Of a DNA stretch of 64,000 nucleotides, positions 41,572 to 50,219 are shown one piece after another. This DNA is from Xanthomonas hortorum (GTDB lineage Bacteria; Pseudomonadota; Gammaproteobacteria; Xanthomonadales; Xanthomonadaceae). Below the pieces are notes generated by a model. That model ran no database searches. It saw nothing but the letters and a program-made list of their open reading frames with translations, and had not been told where the DNA came from. Each line of letters begins with the position of its first letter. The stretch's first letter is position 1. The translations under genes were made by a program, and so were the position numbers. The stretch is taken from NCBI RefSeq assembly GCF_002940005.1, contig NZ_MDEF01000017.1. The stretch is one strand, 5' to 3'.

Positions 41572-42327
41572 TTACTGCGCGTCGCGCGCCACCTGGAAAC
41601 CGGCGAACGACTGCGTGACCGGCATGATTTCCAGCCGATTGATATTCAGATGCGCCGGCAGGCTGGCGACATAGAAGATCTGCTCGGCGATGTCCTCGGC
41701 GGTCATCGGGGTAGCGCCGCGATACAGCGTGTCGGAGGCGGCCTGGTTGCCGCCGGTGCGCACCAGGGTGAATTCGGTTTCGGCCATGCCCGGTTCGATC
41801 GAGGTCACGCGCACGCCGGTGCCGTGCAGGTCCGCGCGCAGCCCCAGCGAAAACTGCTGCACAAACGCCTTGGTGCCGCCGTACACGTTACCGCCGGTGT
41901 ACGGGTAGGTCGCCGCCACCGAGGCGATGTTGATGATCGCGCCGCGGCGTGCGATCAACGCCGGCAGCAGGCGGTGGGTGAGGGTGACCAGCGCGGTGAC
42001 GTTGGTGTCGATCATCTGCTGCCACTGCGTCAGATCGGCCTGCTGTGCAGGCGCGGTACCCAGCGCCAGGCCGGCATTGTTGACCAGCACATCGATGTCG
42101 GCGAAGTCAGCCGGCAATGCGTCGATCGCTGCCGACAAGGCCTGCGCATCGCGCATGTCGAACGCGGCGGTGTGCACCTGGCCGGCGGGCAGTTCGGCGG
42201 CCAGCGCCTCCAGGCGCTCGGCGCGCCGGCCGGTGGCGATGATCTTCCAGCCGGCAGCAGCAAAACGGCGTACGGCGGCGCTGCCGAATCCGGAGGTGGC
42301 ACCAGTGATCAGAACGGTCTTGGACAT
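41572..42327 (-). CDS. ydfG: YdfG-like short-chain dehydrogenase
   Basis: A 251-residue classical SDR. The cofactor motif is VLITGATSGFGSAAVRRFAA (TGxxxGxG), and IIATGRRAERLE suggests NADP(H) by its Arg pair. NNAGLAL follows, and the catalytic set is Ser in IINIASVAATYPYTG with YGGTK. The C-terminal EPGMAETEFTLVR and INRLEIMPVTQSFAG match YdfG, the NADP-dependent dehydrogenase of L-allo-threonine, serine and 3-hydroxy acids including 3-hydroxypropionate. CAGGAGTTATCCCC precedes the ATG. It is a single gene convergent with the NRPS cluster and probably unrelated to it. Confidence 0.88.
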   Translation of the reverse strand: MSKTVLITGATSGFGSAAVRRFAAAGWKIIATGRRAERLEALAAELPAGQVHTAAFDMRDAQALSAAIDALPADFADIDVLVNNAGLALGTAPAQQADLTQWQQMIDTNVTALVTLTHRLLPALIARRGAIINIASVAATYPYTGGNVYGGTKAFVQQFSLGLRADLHGTGVRVTSIEPGMAETEFTLVRTGGNQAASDTLYRGATPMTAEDIAEQIFYVASLPAHLNINRLEIMPVTQSFAGFQVARDAQ

Positions 42328-42489
42328 GGGGATAACTCCTGCGAAGGGGGATCAGGCGAAGCAATCAGGTGTGCCGACCGTGCCGGATGCGCGTGCCGCT
42401 GCACGGCGTGCGTGCAGCCGGGCTGCACCGAGCGGCTTGCGCGCAACGACGTCGTTGCAACAGGCCGCAAGCGCGATCCGACACTGTCG

Positions 42490-43389
42490 CTACTGCGCCT
42501 TGATGGCGATGGCAGGCAATCCGCTGCCGGTCAGTTTCTGCTTGGCTTCGGCCAGTTCGCCGGCGCTGCCATACGGCCCCATGCGCACGCGGTAGACCGT
42601 TTTTCCGCTGATTTCGGCCGATTCCACGCGTGCGGCCAGGCCCATCATCGCCAGCTTTGCCTTGGTCGACTCGGCATCGCCGGAGGCGCCGAACGAGCCG
42701 GCCTGCAGGATGTAGCGGGTGTTGTCTGTCACTGCAGGTGCAGTCGCCGTCGTTGCCGCTGCGGTTGTCGCAGCCGGTTTCGGCGCTGCAGTTGCAGGTG
42801 CGGCGGCAGCCGGCGTGGTGAGCGCTGCGGTGCTGGCCGGCGCCGGTGTGGCCGCCGGACGCGCAGGCGCAGTTTCCGCCAACGGCTTGGGCACACTGGC
42901 GGCGGTTTCGTTCAACGGCACCGGCACGCTGGCGGCCGGCGTGGCTGCAGCAACACGTGCTGCTGCACCCGGTGCGGGCGCAACCGGCTTGCCTTCCAGT
43001 GCCGCACGCGCACGCGCGGCTTCCTCGGCGCGCGCACTGGCCGCCAGTTCGGCATCGGACATCTGCACTTCCTTGCCGGGCAGCAAGGTGTAGAAGTCGT
43101 ACTGCGTCTGCGCATCGCCGGGTTTGGCTTGCGGCTTGGGCGGTTGTGCGCTGGGCTTGGGCAGGTCGGCCGGCGTATCCACGTCGGCATCTGCCACCGG
43201 CTCGGGCTGCGCATCGGGATTGGCGCGCGGGCCCACACGCAGGAAGCCGTCGCCGTCCTTCTTGAACAGGTTGGGCGCTGCCAGAAAGATCACTGCCGCA
43301 ATCGCGGCGCCCGCCACCAACCACACCCAACCGGGGGTGCCATTGCTGGTGTTGCGTCGCGCCTGACTCTTACCGCGTCGTGCTGCCAT
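42490..43389 (-). CDS. SPOR-domain cell-division-type membrane protein (FtsN-like)
   Basis: A 299-residue bitopic inner-membrane protein. A short cytoplasmic tail rich in Arg (MAARRGKSQARRNTS) leads to one TM helix (GWVWLVAGAAIAAVIFLAAP). A periplasmic part follows with an acidic segment (FYTLLPGKEVQMSDAE) and a 100-residue Ala/Pro/Thr linker. The C-terminal SPOR domain (about 225-299) is YILQAGSFGASGDAESTKAK to VYRVRMGPYGSAGELAEAKQ. SPOR domains bind denuded glycan at the septum. The architecture equals FtsN and the SPOR proteins that usually follow argS in gammaproteobacteria. It lies 45 bases downstream of argS. Confidence 0.88.
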   Translation of the reverse strand: MAARRGKSQARRNTSNGTPGWVWLVAGAAIAAVIFLAAPNLFKKDGDGFLRVGPRANPDAQPEPVADADVDTPADLPKPSAQPPKPQAKPGDAQTQYDFYTLLPGKEVQMSDAELAASARAEEAARARAALEGKPVAPAPGAAARVAAATPAASVPVPLNETAASVPKPLAETAPARPAATPAPASTAALTTPAAAAPATAAPKPAATTAAATTATAPAVTDNTRYILQAGSFGASGDAESTKAKLAMMGLAARVESAEISGKTVYRVRMGPYGSAGELAEAKQKLTGSGLPAIAIKAQ

Positions 43390-43434
43390 CTACCACTTCT
43401 CCGAATCACGTCGTTGCGGGCCGTGCGGCCCGAC

Positions 43435-45123
43435 TTACATCTTTTCTGGGGCGCTGACGCCAAGCAGTTCCAGGCCGTTGGCGAGCACCTGTTGCGTGGC
43501 GACGGCGAGGGTGAGTTTGGCGTCGCGCTCTGCAGCATCGTCCACCAGCAGTTTGGTGTTGTGATACCACGTGTGGAAGGCGTGCGCCAATTCACGCAGG
43601 TACTGGGCAATCTGATACGGCTCCAGCGTCTGGCCGGCGATTTCGACCACTTCCGCATAGCGCGACAGCTCGACCATGACGTTAAGCGAATGCTCGTCAT
43701 CCAGACGCGCCAGCTCGGCCAACCCATGTGCCTGCTCGTACTTGTAGCCTTTTTCCTGCGCCTGGCGCAGCACGCTGCACACGCGGGCATGCGCGTACTG
43801 CACATAGAACACAGGGTTGTCGTTGCTCTGCTGACGGGCCAGGTCGATGTCGAAGGTGAGTTGCGAATCGGGCTTACGCGCGATCAGGAACCAGCGCACC
43901 GCATCGGCGCTGGTTTCTTCGATCAGATCGCGCAGGGTGACGTAGCTGCCGGCACGCTTGGACAGCTTCACCTCTTCGCCGCCGCGCATCACCGTGACCA
44001 TCTGGTGCAGCACGTATTCCGGCCAGCCCTGCGGGATGCCCAGTTCCAAGGCCTGCAGGCCGGCGCGCACGCGCGTCAGCGAGCCGTGGTGGTCAGCGCC
44101 GAGCTCGGTGATCGCGCGCTCGTAGCCGCGCTGCCACTTGGTCAGGTGATAGGCCACGTCCGGCACGAAGTAGGTGTAGGTGCCGTCGGACTTGCGCATC
44201 ACCCGGTCCTTGTCGTCGCCGAAGTCGGTGGACTTCAGCCACAATGCGCCGCCTTCCTCGTAGGTGTGGCCGGAGGCGATCAGCTTCTGCACGGCTTCTT
44301 CGACCTTGCCGTCCTTGTACAGCGAGCTTTCCAGGAAATAGATATCGAAATCGACGCGGAACGCGGCCAGGTCGTGGTTCTGCTCGTTACGCAGATAGGC
44401 CACCGCGAAGCGGCGGATCGCGTCGAAATCGGCAGGATCCTTGCCGCCGGTGACCAGATGGCCTTCCAGGTCGACGGTGTCGCCGGCCAGGTAGGCGTTG
44501 GCGACATCGGCGATGTAGTCGCCGCGGTAACCGTTCTCCGGCCAGCCATCGCTGTCGGGGGTGAGCCCTTGCGCGCGCGCCTGCACCGACAACGCCAGGT
44601 TCTCGATCTGCACGCCGGCATCGTTGTAGTAGAACTCGCGCTTGACGTTCCAGCCGTTGGCATCGAGCACCCGCGCCAGGCTGTCGCCGATCGCCGCCGC
44701 GCGGCCGTGGCCGACATGCAGCGGGCCGGTCGGGTTGGCCGAGACGTACTCCACGCCCACCGAGCGGCCATTGCCGGCCAGCCCGCGGCCGTAGTCGGGG
44801 CCCTGCTTGATCACATGCGCCACTTCGCGCTGGTAGGCGGAGGGTGTCAGGTGGAAGTTGATGAAGCCCGGGCCGGCGATCTCCACCTTGGCCACGTCGT
44901 CGCTGGCCGGCAATGCGGCGACCAGCGCCTGGGCCAGTGCGCGCGGATTGGAGCGCGCGGGCTTGGCCAGCAGCATCGCGGCATTGGTGGCGAAGTCGCC
45001 GTGTTCGCGCGTCTTGGGCCGCTCGACCACAAAATCCGGCGGCAGGGTGTCGGCAGGCAGGGTGCCGTTGGCGCGCAAGGCTTCAATGCCTTGGCCGATC
45101 AGTGCGCGGAGTTGGGCTTTCAC
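43435..45123 (-). CDS. argS: Arginyl-tRNA synthetase
   Basis: A 562-residue class Ia synthetase. The N-terminal Add-1 domain (residues 1-110) starts MKAQLRALIGQGIEALRANG. The HIGH motif appears as HVGH in SANPTGPLHVGHGRAAA. The KMSKS loop is KLSKRAGSYVTL. The C-terminal DALR anticodon-binding domain includes FYVQYAHARVCSVLRQA and ends LELLGVSAPEKM. It charges tRNA-Arg. It is the first gene of a probable argS-SPOR pair. Length and motifs are complete for a bacterial ArgRS. Confidence 0.96.
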   Translation of the reverse strand: MKAQLRALIGQGIEALRANGTLPADTLPPDFVVERPKTREHGDFATNAAMLLAKPARSNPRALAQALVAALPASDDVAKVEIAGPGFINFHLTPSAYQREVAHVIKQGPDYGRGLAGNGRSVGVEYVSANPTGPLHVGHGRAAAIGDSLARVLDANGWNVKREFYYNDAGVQIENLALSVQARAQGLTPDSDGWPENGYRGDYIADVANAYLAGDTVDLEGHLVTGGKDPADFDAIRRFAVAYLRNEQNHDLAAFRVDFDIYFLESSLYKDGKVEEAVQKLIASGHTYEEGGALWLKSTDFGDDKDRVMRKSDGTYTYFVPDVAYHLTKWQRGYERAITELGADHHGSLTRVRAGLQALELGIPQGWPEYVLHQMVTVMRGGEEVKLSKRAGSYVTLRDLIEETSADAVRWFLIARKPDSQLTFDIDLARQQSNDNPVFYVQYAHARVCSVLRQAQEKGYKYEQAHGLAELARLDDEHSLNVMVELSRYAEVVEIAGQTLEPYQIAQYLRELAHAFHTWYHNTKLLVDDAAERDAKLTLAVATQQVLANGLELLGVSAPEKM

Positions 45124-45209
45124 GTGGGATCTGCTTGGAACGAAACCACCGATTTTACCCGACCGCGCGCCCCCGGGTCCGGCAGACGGTTCAGGTCACC
45201 GCCGCGTTG

Positions 45210-45887
45210 TCATTCCAGCCAGCCGCGCTCGGCCAGCGACACCGGGCGGCCGTCGCCGATCACGAAGTGGTCGAGCAGGCGGATCTCCACCAGATCCAGT
45301 GCCTCCAGCAAACGTTTGGTAACCGCGCGGTCGGCCTCGGAGGGCTCCGGGTTGCCGGACGGATGGTTGTGCCCGACGATCACGGCCGCTGCATTGTGCA
45401 GTAGCGCCCGTCGCACCACTTCGCGCGTATGGATGTCGGCGCCATCCAGCGTGCCGGTGAACAATTCCTCGAAGGCGATGGCGTGATGTTTGGTATCCAG
45501 GTACAGCACCGCGAACACTTCGTACGCCTTTGCACGTAGTCGCTGCGAAAAATAGCGGCCGACGCTGGGTGGGTCGCTGAGCGCTTCGCCGCGCTCCAGC
45601 TCGCTCATCAGGTGACGGTGTGCCAGTTCCAGTGCCGCGTTGAGCTTGCAGGCCGAGGCGGGCCCAAGGCCGGGCAGGCGCGCCAGGGCCGGGGCCGGGC
45701 GATCCAGCAGCACGCGCAGCGGGCCGTGGCGAAGCAGCAGATCGCGCGCAGTGCGCACCGCGTCCTGGCCGCGCAGACCGGAGCCGACAAAGATCGCCAG
45801 CAGCTCGGCATCGGATAAGGCAGTCGCCCCGCGCGCCAGAAGTTTCTCGCGCGGGCGTTCGTCGGTGGGCCAGTCGTGAATGTGCAT
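45210..45887 (-). CDS. radC: RadC family JAB1/MPN-type protein
   Basis: A 225-residue protein starting MHIHDWPTDERPREKLLARG. The N-terminal helix-hairpin-helix region is ARLPGLGPASACKLNAALEL. The C-terminal JAMM metal motif is VIVGHNHPSGNPEPSEAD (HxH...SxxD), with upstream Glu. Despite its name, RadC has no established DNA-repair role; the fold is that of a metallohydrolase. An 18-residue upstream extension of the frame is ignored because it lies in the divergent promoter shared with coaBC. It lies upstream of argS on the same strand, 86 bases away. Confidence 0.93.
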   Translation of the reverse strand: MHIHDWPTDERPREKLLARGATALSDAELLAIFVGSGLRGQDAVRTARDLLLRHGPLRVLLDRPAPALARLPGLGPASACKLNAALELAHRHLMSELERGEALSDPPSVGRYFSQRLRAKAYEVFAVLYLDTKHHAIAFEELFTGTLDGADIHTREVVRRALLHNAAAVIVGHNHPSGNPEPSEADRAVTKRLLEALDLVEIRLLDHFVIGDGRPVSLAERGWLE

Positions 45888-45983
45888 ATGGCGAGATTGC
45901 CGGTGCTCATCGCTCACGCCTATCAGGCCAGGCGGGGGCATCGGCTAATCTAGTTGTCCTTGTAACCGTAGGACGACTCCGAC

Positions 45984-47243
45984 GTGATCGGCTCCACTCA
46001 GGCCCGCCCCCTGGACGGACAGCGCTTGCTGCTGTGCGTCGGCGGAGGCATTGCCGCTTACAAATCGCTCGAACTGGTCCGTCGCCTGCGCGACGCCGGC
46101 GCGCAGGTGCAGGTCGCCATGACCAGCGGCGCACAACAATTTGTCACCCCGCTCAGCTTCCAGGCGCTGTCCGGGCAGCCCACCCGCACCACATTGTGGG
46201 ACAGCGCCGCCGAGCAGGCGATGGGGCATATCGAACTGGCGCGCTGGGCCGATCAGGTGATCGTCGCCCCGGCCACCGCCGACCTGCTGGCGCGTCTGGC
46301 GCATGGCCTGGCCGACGACCTGGTCACCACGCTGTGCCTGGCCACCACCGCGCCGCTGACCGTGGCTCCGGCGATGAACCACCGCATGTGGCTGCATCCG
46401 GCCACCCAGGCCAACGTGGCGACCCTGCGCACGCGTGGCGTGAGCGTGGTCGGCCCGGACGACGGCCCGTTGGCCGAAGGCGAATCCGGCCCCGGCCGGC
46501 TGGCCGAGCCGGCGGCGATCATCGCTGCGCTGGCCGGCTCCGCCGCGCCTGCGGCCTCCAGGAGCGCAGCTGCGCCGGCCTTCGTGCCCGGCAGCGCGCA
46601 GCTGGACGGCTTGCGCATCGTGATCAGCGCCGGCCCGACCTTCGAGGACCTGGACCCGGTGCGCTACGTCGGCAACCGCAGCAGCGGCAAGATGGGCTAT
46701 GCCCTGGCCGCCGCGGCTGCCTACCAGGGCGCCGAGGTGGTGCTGGTCAGCGGCCCGGTGCATCAGACCACTCCGGCCGGCGTGCAACGGATCGACGTGC
46801 GCTCGGCCGCGCAGATGCGCGATGCGGTGCTGGGCGCGTTTCCGGCCGACATCTACATCGGTGCCGCCGCAGTGGCCGACTACACGCCCAAACGGGTGGT
46901 CGCGCAGAAGATCAAGAAGACCGGCGAAACGCTGACCCTGGAACTGGTGCGCACCCCGGACATCCTGGCCGAAGTCGCCGCACAAACCGGCGCACTCAAG
47001 CTGGTGGTCGGTTTTGCCGCCGAAACGCACGACGTGGAGCACTATGCGCGTGGCAAGCTCGCCGCCAAGCGGCTGGACCTTATCATCGCCAATCAGGTGG
47101 GGATCGAAGGCGGTGGCTTCGAAAGCGACAACAACGCTGCGATCGCCTATTGGCAGGGTGGCGAACGTGGCTTCCCCAGCAGCAGCAAAACCGAATTGGC
47201 CCAGCAACTGCTGGCCCTGATCGCGGAGAGATTGCAGGCATGA
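45984..47243 (+). CDS. coaBC: Bifunctional phosphopantothenoylcysteine decarboxylase/synthetase
   Basis: A 419-residue CoA biosynthesis enzyme. The CoaC half (1-190) has LLLCVGGGIAAYKSLELVRR for FMN, His in AMGHIELARWAD and PAMNHRMW. The CoaB half follows: LRIVISAGPTFEDLDPVRYV, NRSSGKMGYALAAAA and IGAAAVADYTPKRVVAQKIK. The flap that reads ACGxxGxGR in E. coli reads AEGESGPGR here, so the essential Cys of the E. coli enzyme is replaced by Glu; other lineages also differ at this site. The start is GTG at 45984 with AGGA upstream. It overlaps dut by four bases (ATGA). Confidence 0.93.
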   Translation: MIGSTQARPLDGQRLLLCVGGGIAAYKSLELVRRLRDAGAQVQVAMTSGAQQFVTPLSFQALSGQPTRTTLWDSAAEQAMGHIELARWADQVIVAPATADLLARLAHGLADDLVTTLCLATTAPLTVAPAMNHRMWLHPATQANVATLRTRGVSVVGPDDGPLAEGESGPGRLAEPAAIIAALAGSAAPAASRSAAAPAFVPGSAQLDGLRIVISAGPTFEDLDPVRYVGNRSSGKMGYALAAAAAYQGAEVVLVSGPVHQTTPAGVQRIDVRSAAQMRDAVLGAFPADIYIGAAAVADYTPKRVVAQKIKKTGETLTLELVRTPDILAEVAAQTGALKLVVGFAAETHDVEHYARGKLAAKRLDLIIANQVGIEGGGFESDNNAAIAYWQGGERGFPSSSKTELAQQLLALIAERLQA

Positions 47244-47707
47244 GCCACCCAACCCAGTCCTTGCAAGTGAAGTTGCTCGACCCGCGCTTCGGCGACCTGT
47301 GGCCGTTGCCGGCCTATGCCACCGAAGCCAGCGCAGGCATGGACCTGCGCGCTGCGCTGGAAGCACCGATGACGCTGGAGCCCGGCGATGCGGCGCTGAT
47401 CCCCAGCGGCATCGCGATTCATCTGGCCAACCCGCAGCTGTGCGCGGTGATCCTGCCGCGCTCGGGCCTGGGCCATCGCCACGGCATCGTGCTCGGCAAC
47501 GGCACCGGCCTGATCGATGCCGATTACCAGGGGCCGCTGCTGATCAGCACCTGGAATCGCGGCCGTGCCGCCTTCACCATCGAGCCGGGCGACCGCATCG
47601 CACAGCTGGTGATCCTGCCGATCGTGCGCGTGGGCTTGCAAGTGGTGGATACTTTCGTCGACAGCGCGCGGGGAGCGGGTGGATTCGGCCACACCGGCGT
47701 GCGCTGA
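47240..47707 (+). CDS. dut: dUTP diphosphatase
   Basis: A 155-residue trimeric dUTPase with all five motifs: ASAGMDLRA, PRSGLGHRHG, GLIDADYQGPLLI (with the catalytic Asp), RIAQLVILP, and C-terminal P-loop-like RGAGGFGHTG. It hydrolyses dUTP to dUMP, keeping uracil out of DNA and feeding thymidylate synthesis. The ATG overlaps the coaBC stop. The coaBC-dut order is conserved widely in gammaproteobacteria, followed here as in Pseudomonas by a phosphomannomutase gene 12 bases on. Confidence 0.96.
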   Translation: MSHPTQSLQVKLLDPRFGDLWPLPAYATEASAGMDLRAALEAPMTLEPGDAALIPSGIAIHLANPQLCAVILPRSGLGHRHGIVLGNGTGLIDADYQGPLLISTWNRGRAAFTIEPGDRIAQLVILPIVRVGLQVVDTFVDSARGAGGFGHTGVR

Positions 47708-47719
47708 CGGGGGCGTCAT

Positions 47720-50068
47720 ATGAGCAAAGCGAGCGAGCGCAGCCAGGCCGCGTCCGGCATGCGCACGAGTGGTCCGGTGTTGGGGGGCGTGTTGTTGCTG
47801 CTGGCAGCCTGGTTCGGCTGGAGCGGCTACGCGCAATGGCGCGAAGATGCGATGACGCAGGACCTCGAGCAGGCGCGCGACCGCGCCGTGCAGGACGTCA
47901 GCCAGGCCATGGCCAAGCAGGCCAGCCAGCTCGACGCCGTGCTCAAGCAGCCGCAGGTCATCGCCGCGTTGGCCAATGGCGATGCGCTCGCCGCCGCTTC
48001 GGCCATCCGCGAGCGCTTCAAGGGCGCCGAAGACGTGCAGGTACTGTCTGGCGATCTCACCGCTGCCTATGAAAATCCCAAGGACTTCGGCTATGCGCGG
48101 CTGAGCCTGCTCGAGTCGGCGCTGGTCGGCAAACGTGCGCAGGTGCATGTGGTGCGCGACGCCAAGCAGGTCCGCCTCGGCGTGGCGGCAGCGGTGACTT
48201 TAGGCACGCAGCCGGCCGTGGTGTATGCGCGCCTGCCGCTGTTGCGGTTGACCGGCCCGCTGGATGCGATCGCAGTGCCCGGCAGCGCCTATCTGGCATT
48301 GCGCCAGGGCAGCTACAACGTCGCCGAGCAGGGCGATACCGGGCTGGCCGACGCCGCCGAAACACTGGCCAGGCCGCTGGGCGACAGCGGTCTGCGCGTT
48401 GCCGCTGCCGTGCGGCAGAGCGACATCGGCCCGTTGGGTCTTGGCGCAGTTGGCTGCGCGATCGTGGCGTCGCTGCTGCTCGTCATCGCCGTGCTGCTGG
48501 TACTTGCCAGCCGTGGCCGTGTCGCCCTGCCGCGCCGCCGCGTGGCAAGCGAATCGACGGCCGACGAACCTACCTTCGGGCAAAGCCTGCAGCACGATGC
48601 CAGCGTCGCCAGCCAGGCACGCGCGTTGGACCAGGACGCCGCCACATCCGCGCCGCCCGTCCTGGTGCCGGCGGTGCAGATCGCCACCGAGATGTTCCGC
48701 GCCTATGACATCCGCGGCGTGGTCGGCAAGGACTTGAATCCTGGCGTTGCCGCGCTGATCGGCCAGGCCATCGGCAGCGTGATGCAGGTGCAGGGCCTGC
48801 GCGAGGTGGTGGTCGGCCGCGACGGGCGCCTGTCGGGCCCGGAGCTTGCCAACGGCCTGATCGAAGGCCTGCGCCGGGCCGGCTGCAGCGTAATCGACAT
48901 CGGTCTGGCACCGACGCCAATGGTGTATTTCGGCGCCTACGAACTGCGCGCCGGCAGCTGCGTGGCGGTGACCGGCAGCCACAATCCGCCCGACTACAAC
49001 GGCTTCAAGATCGTGATCGGCGGCGAGACCCTGTCGGGCGCGGCGATCACCGACCTGCACCAGCGCATCAACGAAGGCCGCCTGCACACCGCAGCGGCGC
49101 CCGGCGAACTGGAACAGCGCGACATCAGCGATGCCTATATCCAGCGCATCGCCGACGACGTGCAGCTGGACCGCCCGATCAAGGTGGTGGTGGATGCCGG
49201 CAACGGCGTGGCCGGCGATATCGCACCGCGCTTGCTGGAGGCGATCGGCGCCGAAGTCATTCCGCTGTACTGCGATGTCGACGGCACCTTTCCCAATCAT
49301 CACCCCGACCCGAGCGAGCCGCACAATCTCGACGATCTGGTGAACATGGTGCAGCGCTTCGATGCGGATATCGGCGTGGCCTTCGATGGCGATGCCGACC
49401 GTCTGGGCGTGGTCACCAAGGAAGGCGCCATCGTGTTTCCCGATCGCCTGCTGATGCTGTTCGCCGCCGACGTGCTGCAGCGCAACCCCGGCGCGCTGGT
49501 GATCTACGACGTCAAATGCACCGGCAAGCTGTCCGACTACGTGTTGCGCAATGGCGGCAGCCCGTTGATGTGGAAGACCGGGCATTCGCTGATCAAGTCC
49601 AAGATGCGCGAGACCGACGCCGAACTGGCCGGCGAGATGAGCGGGCACTTCTTTTTCAAGGAGCGCTGGTACGGTTTCGACGACGGCATCTATGCCGCCG
49701 CGCGCCTGCTGGAAATCCTGGCCCAGCGCGAGGAAACCCCGTCCGAAGTGCTGAACGCGCTACCCGAAAGCGTGTCCACGCCGGAGATCAAGGTGCCGGT
49801 CGACGGCGATGCGCATGCGCTGGTGGCGCGCTTTGTCGAACGTGCGCAGGCCAGCGAAGAATCGCCGTTCGAATCGGCTCGGCTCTCCACGATCGACGGA
49901 TTGCGTGCGGACTTTACTGACGGCTGGGGCCTGGTGCGTGCCTCCAATACCACGCCGATTCTGGTGCTGCGGTTCGAAGCCGACACCGAGGCTGCATTGA
50001 ACCGGATCCGTGCGTTGTTCCGCAGCGAATTGCAGGCCTTGCTGCCAGAGCATCCGTTGGCGTTTTGA
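47720..50068 (+). CDS. Membrane-anchored phosphomannomutase/phosphoglucomutase (AlgC-like)
   Basis: A 782-residue protein, far longer than the 450-470 residues of soluble PMM/PGM enzymes. Residues 1-320 are an extra region: TM1 at about 19-37 (GPVLGGVLLLLAAWFGWSGY), a presumably periplasmic sensor-like domain with coiled coil, and TM2 at about 250-273. The enzyme domain starts near 328 (EMFRAYDIRGVVGKDLNPG) with catalytic Ser420 in VTGSHNPPDYNG, metal site DGDADR (556-561), sugar loop GEMSGHFFF and phosphate loop RASNTTPIL. The same membrane extension is predicted for AlgC of Pseudomonas in the same dfp-dut-algC order. It probably supplies GDP-mannose or UDP-glucose precursors for exopolysaccharide and LPS; classical xanA is elsewhere in the genus. 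Confidence 0.88.
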   Translation: MSKASERSQAASGMRTSGPVLGGVLLLLAAWFGWSGYAQWREDAMTQDLEQARDRAVQDVSQAMAKQASQLDAVLKQPQVIAALANGDALAAASAIRERFKGAEDVQVLSGDLTAAYENPKDFGYARLSLLESALVGKRAQVHVVRDAKQVRLGVAAAVTLGTQPAVVYARLPLLRLTGPLDAIAVPGSAYLALRQGSYNVAEQGDTGLADAAETLARPLGDSGLRVAAAVRQSDIGPLGLGAVGCAIVASLLLVIAVLLVLASRGRVALPRRRVASESTADEPTFGQSLQHDASVASQARALDQDAATSAPPVLVPAVQIATEMFRAYDIRGVVGKDLNPGVAALIGQAIGSVMQVQGLREVVVGRDGRLSGPELANGLIEGLRRAGCSVIDIGLAPTPMVYFGAYELRAGSCVAVTGSHNPPDYNGFKIVIGGETLSGAAITDLHQRINEGRLHTAAAPGELEQRDISDAYIQRIADDVQLDRPIKVVVDAGNGVAGDIAPRLLEAIGAEVIPLYCDVDGTFPNHHPDPSEPHNLDDLVNMVQRFDADIGVAFDGDADRLGVVTKEGAIVFPDRLLMLFAADVLQRNPGALVIYDVKCTGKLSDYVLRNGGSPLMWKTGHSLIKSKMRETDAELAGEMSGHFFFKERWYGFDDGIYAAARLLEILAQREETPSEVLNALPESVSTPEIKVPVDGDAHALVARFVERAQASEESPFESARLSTIDGLRADFTDGWGLVRASNTTPILVLRFEADTEAALNRIRALFRSELQALLPEHPLAF

Positions 50069-50092
50069 TCGACAGGTGAGTGACGGGCGATT

Positions 50093-50116
50093 GCTCTGCC
50101 GGCATGGCGGCAGAGC
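50093..50116 (+). terminator. Hairpin downstream of the coaBC-dut-PMM operon
   Basis: Eight-base arms GCTCTGCC (50093-50100) and GGCAGAGC (50109-50116), 25 bases after the stop codon. No T-run, so this is a candidate only. Confidence 0.4.
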
Positions 50117-50219
50117 AGGTGGTGAGCAGCAGTTGCCGATCCCGTTGCGCTCGACGCTGACAGGTGTAGAGGATCACCTGTACGTCGTGCTCGAGCCCTG
50201 CAGACCCAAGCGATCACGA

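Noticed and set aside
41491..45486. A 1331-codon open frame on the plus strand
   Set aside because: It is antisense to ydfG-like, SPOR, argS and radC genes, whose families are certain. High GC at third codon positions keeps the opposite frame free of stops.
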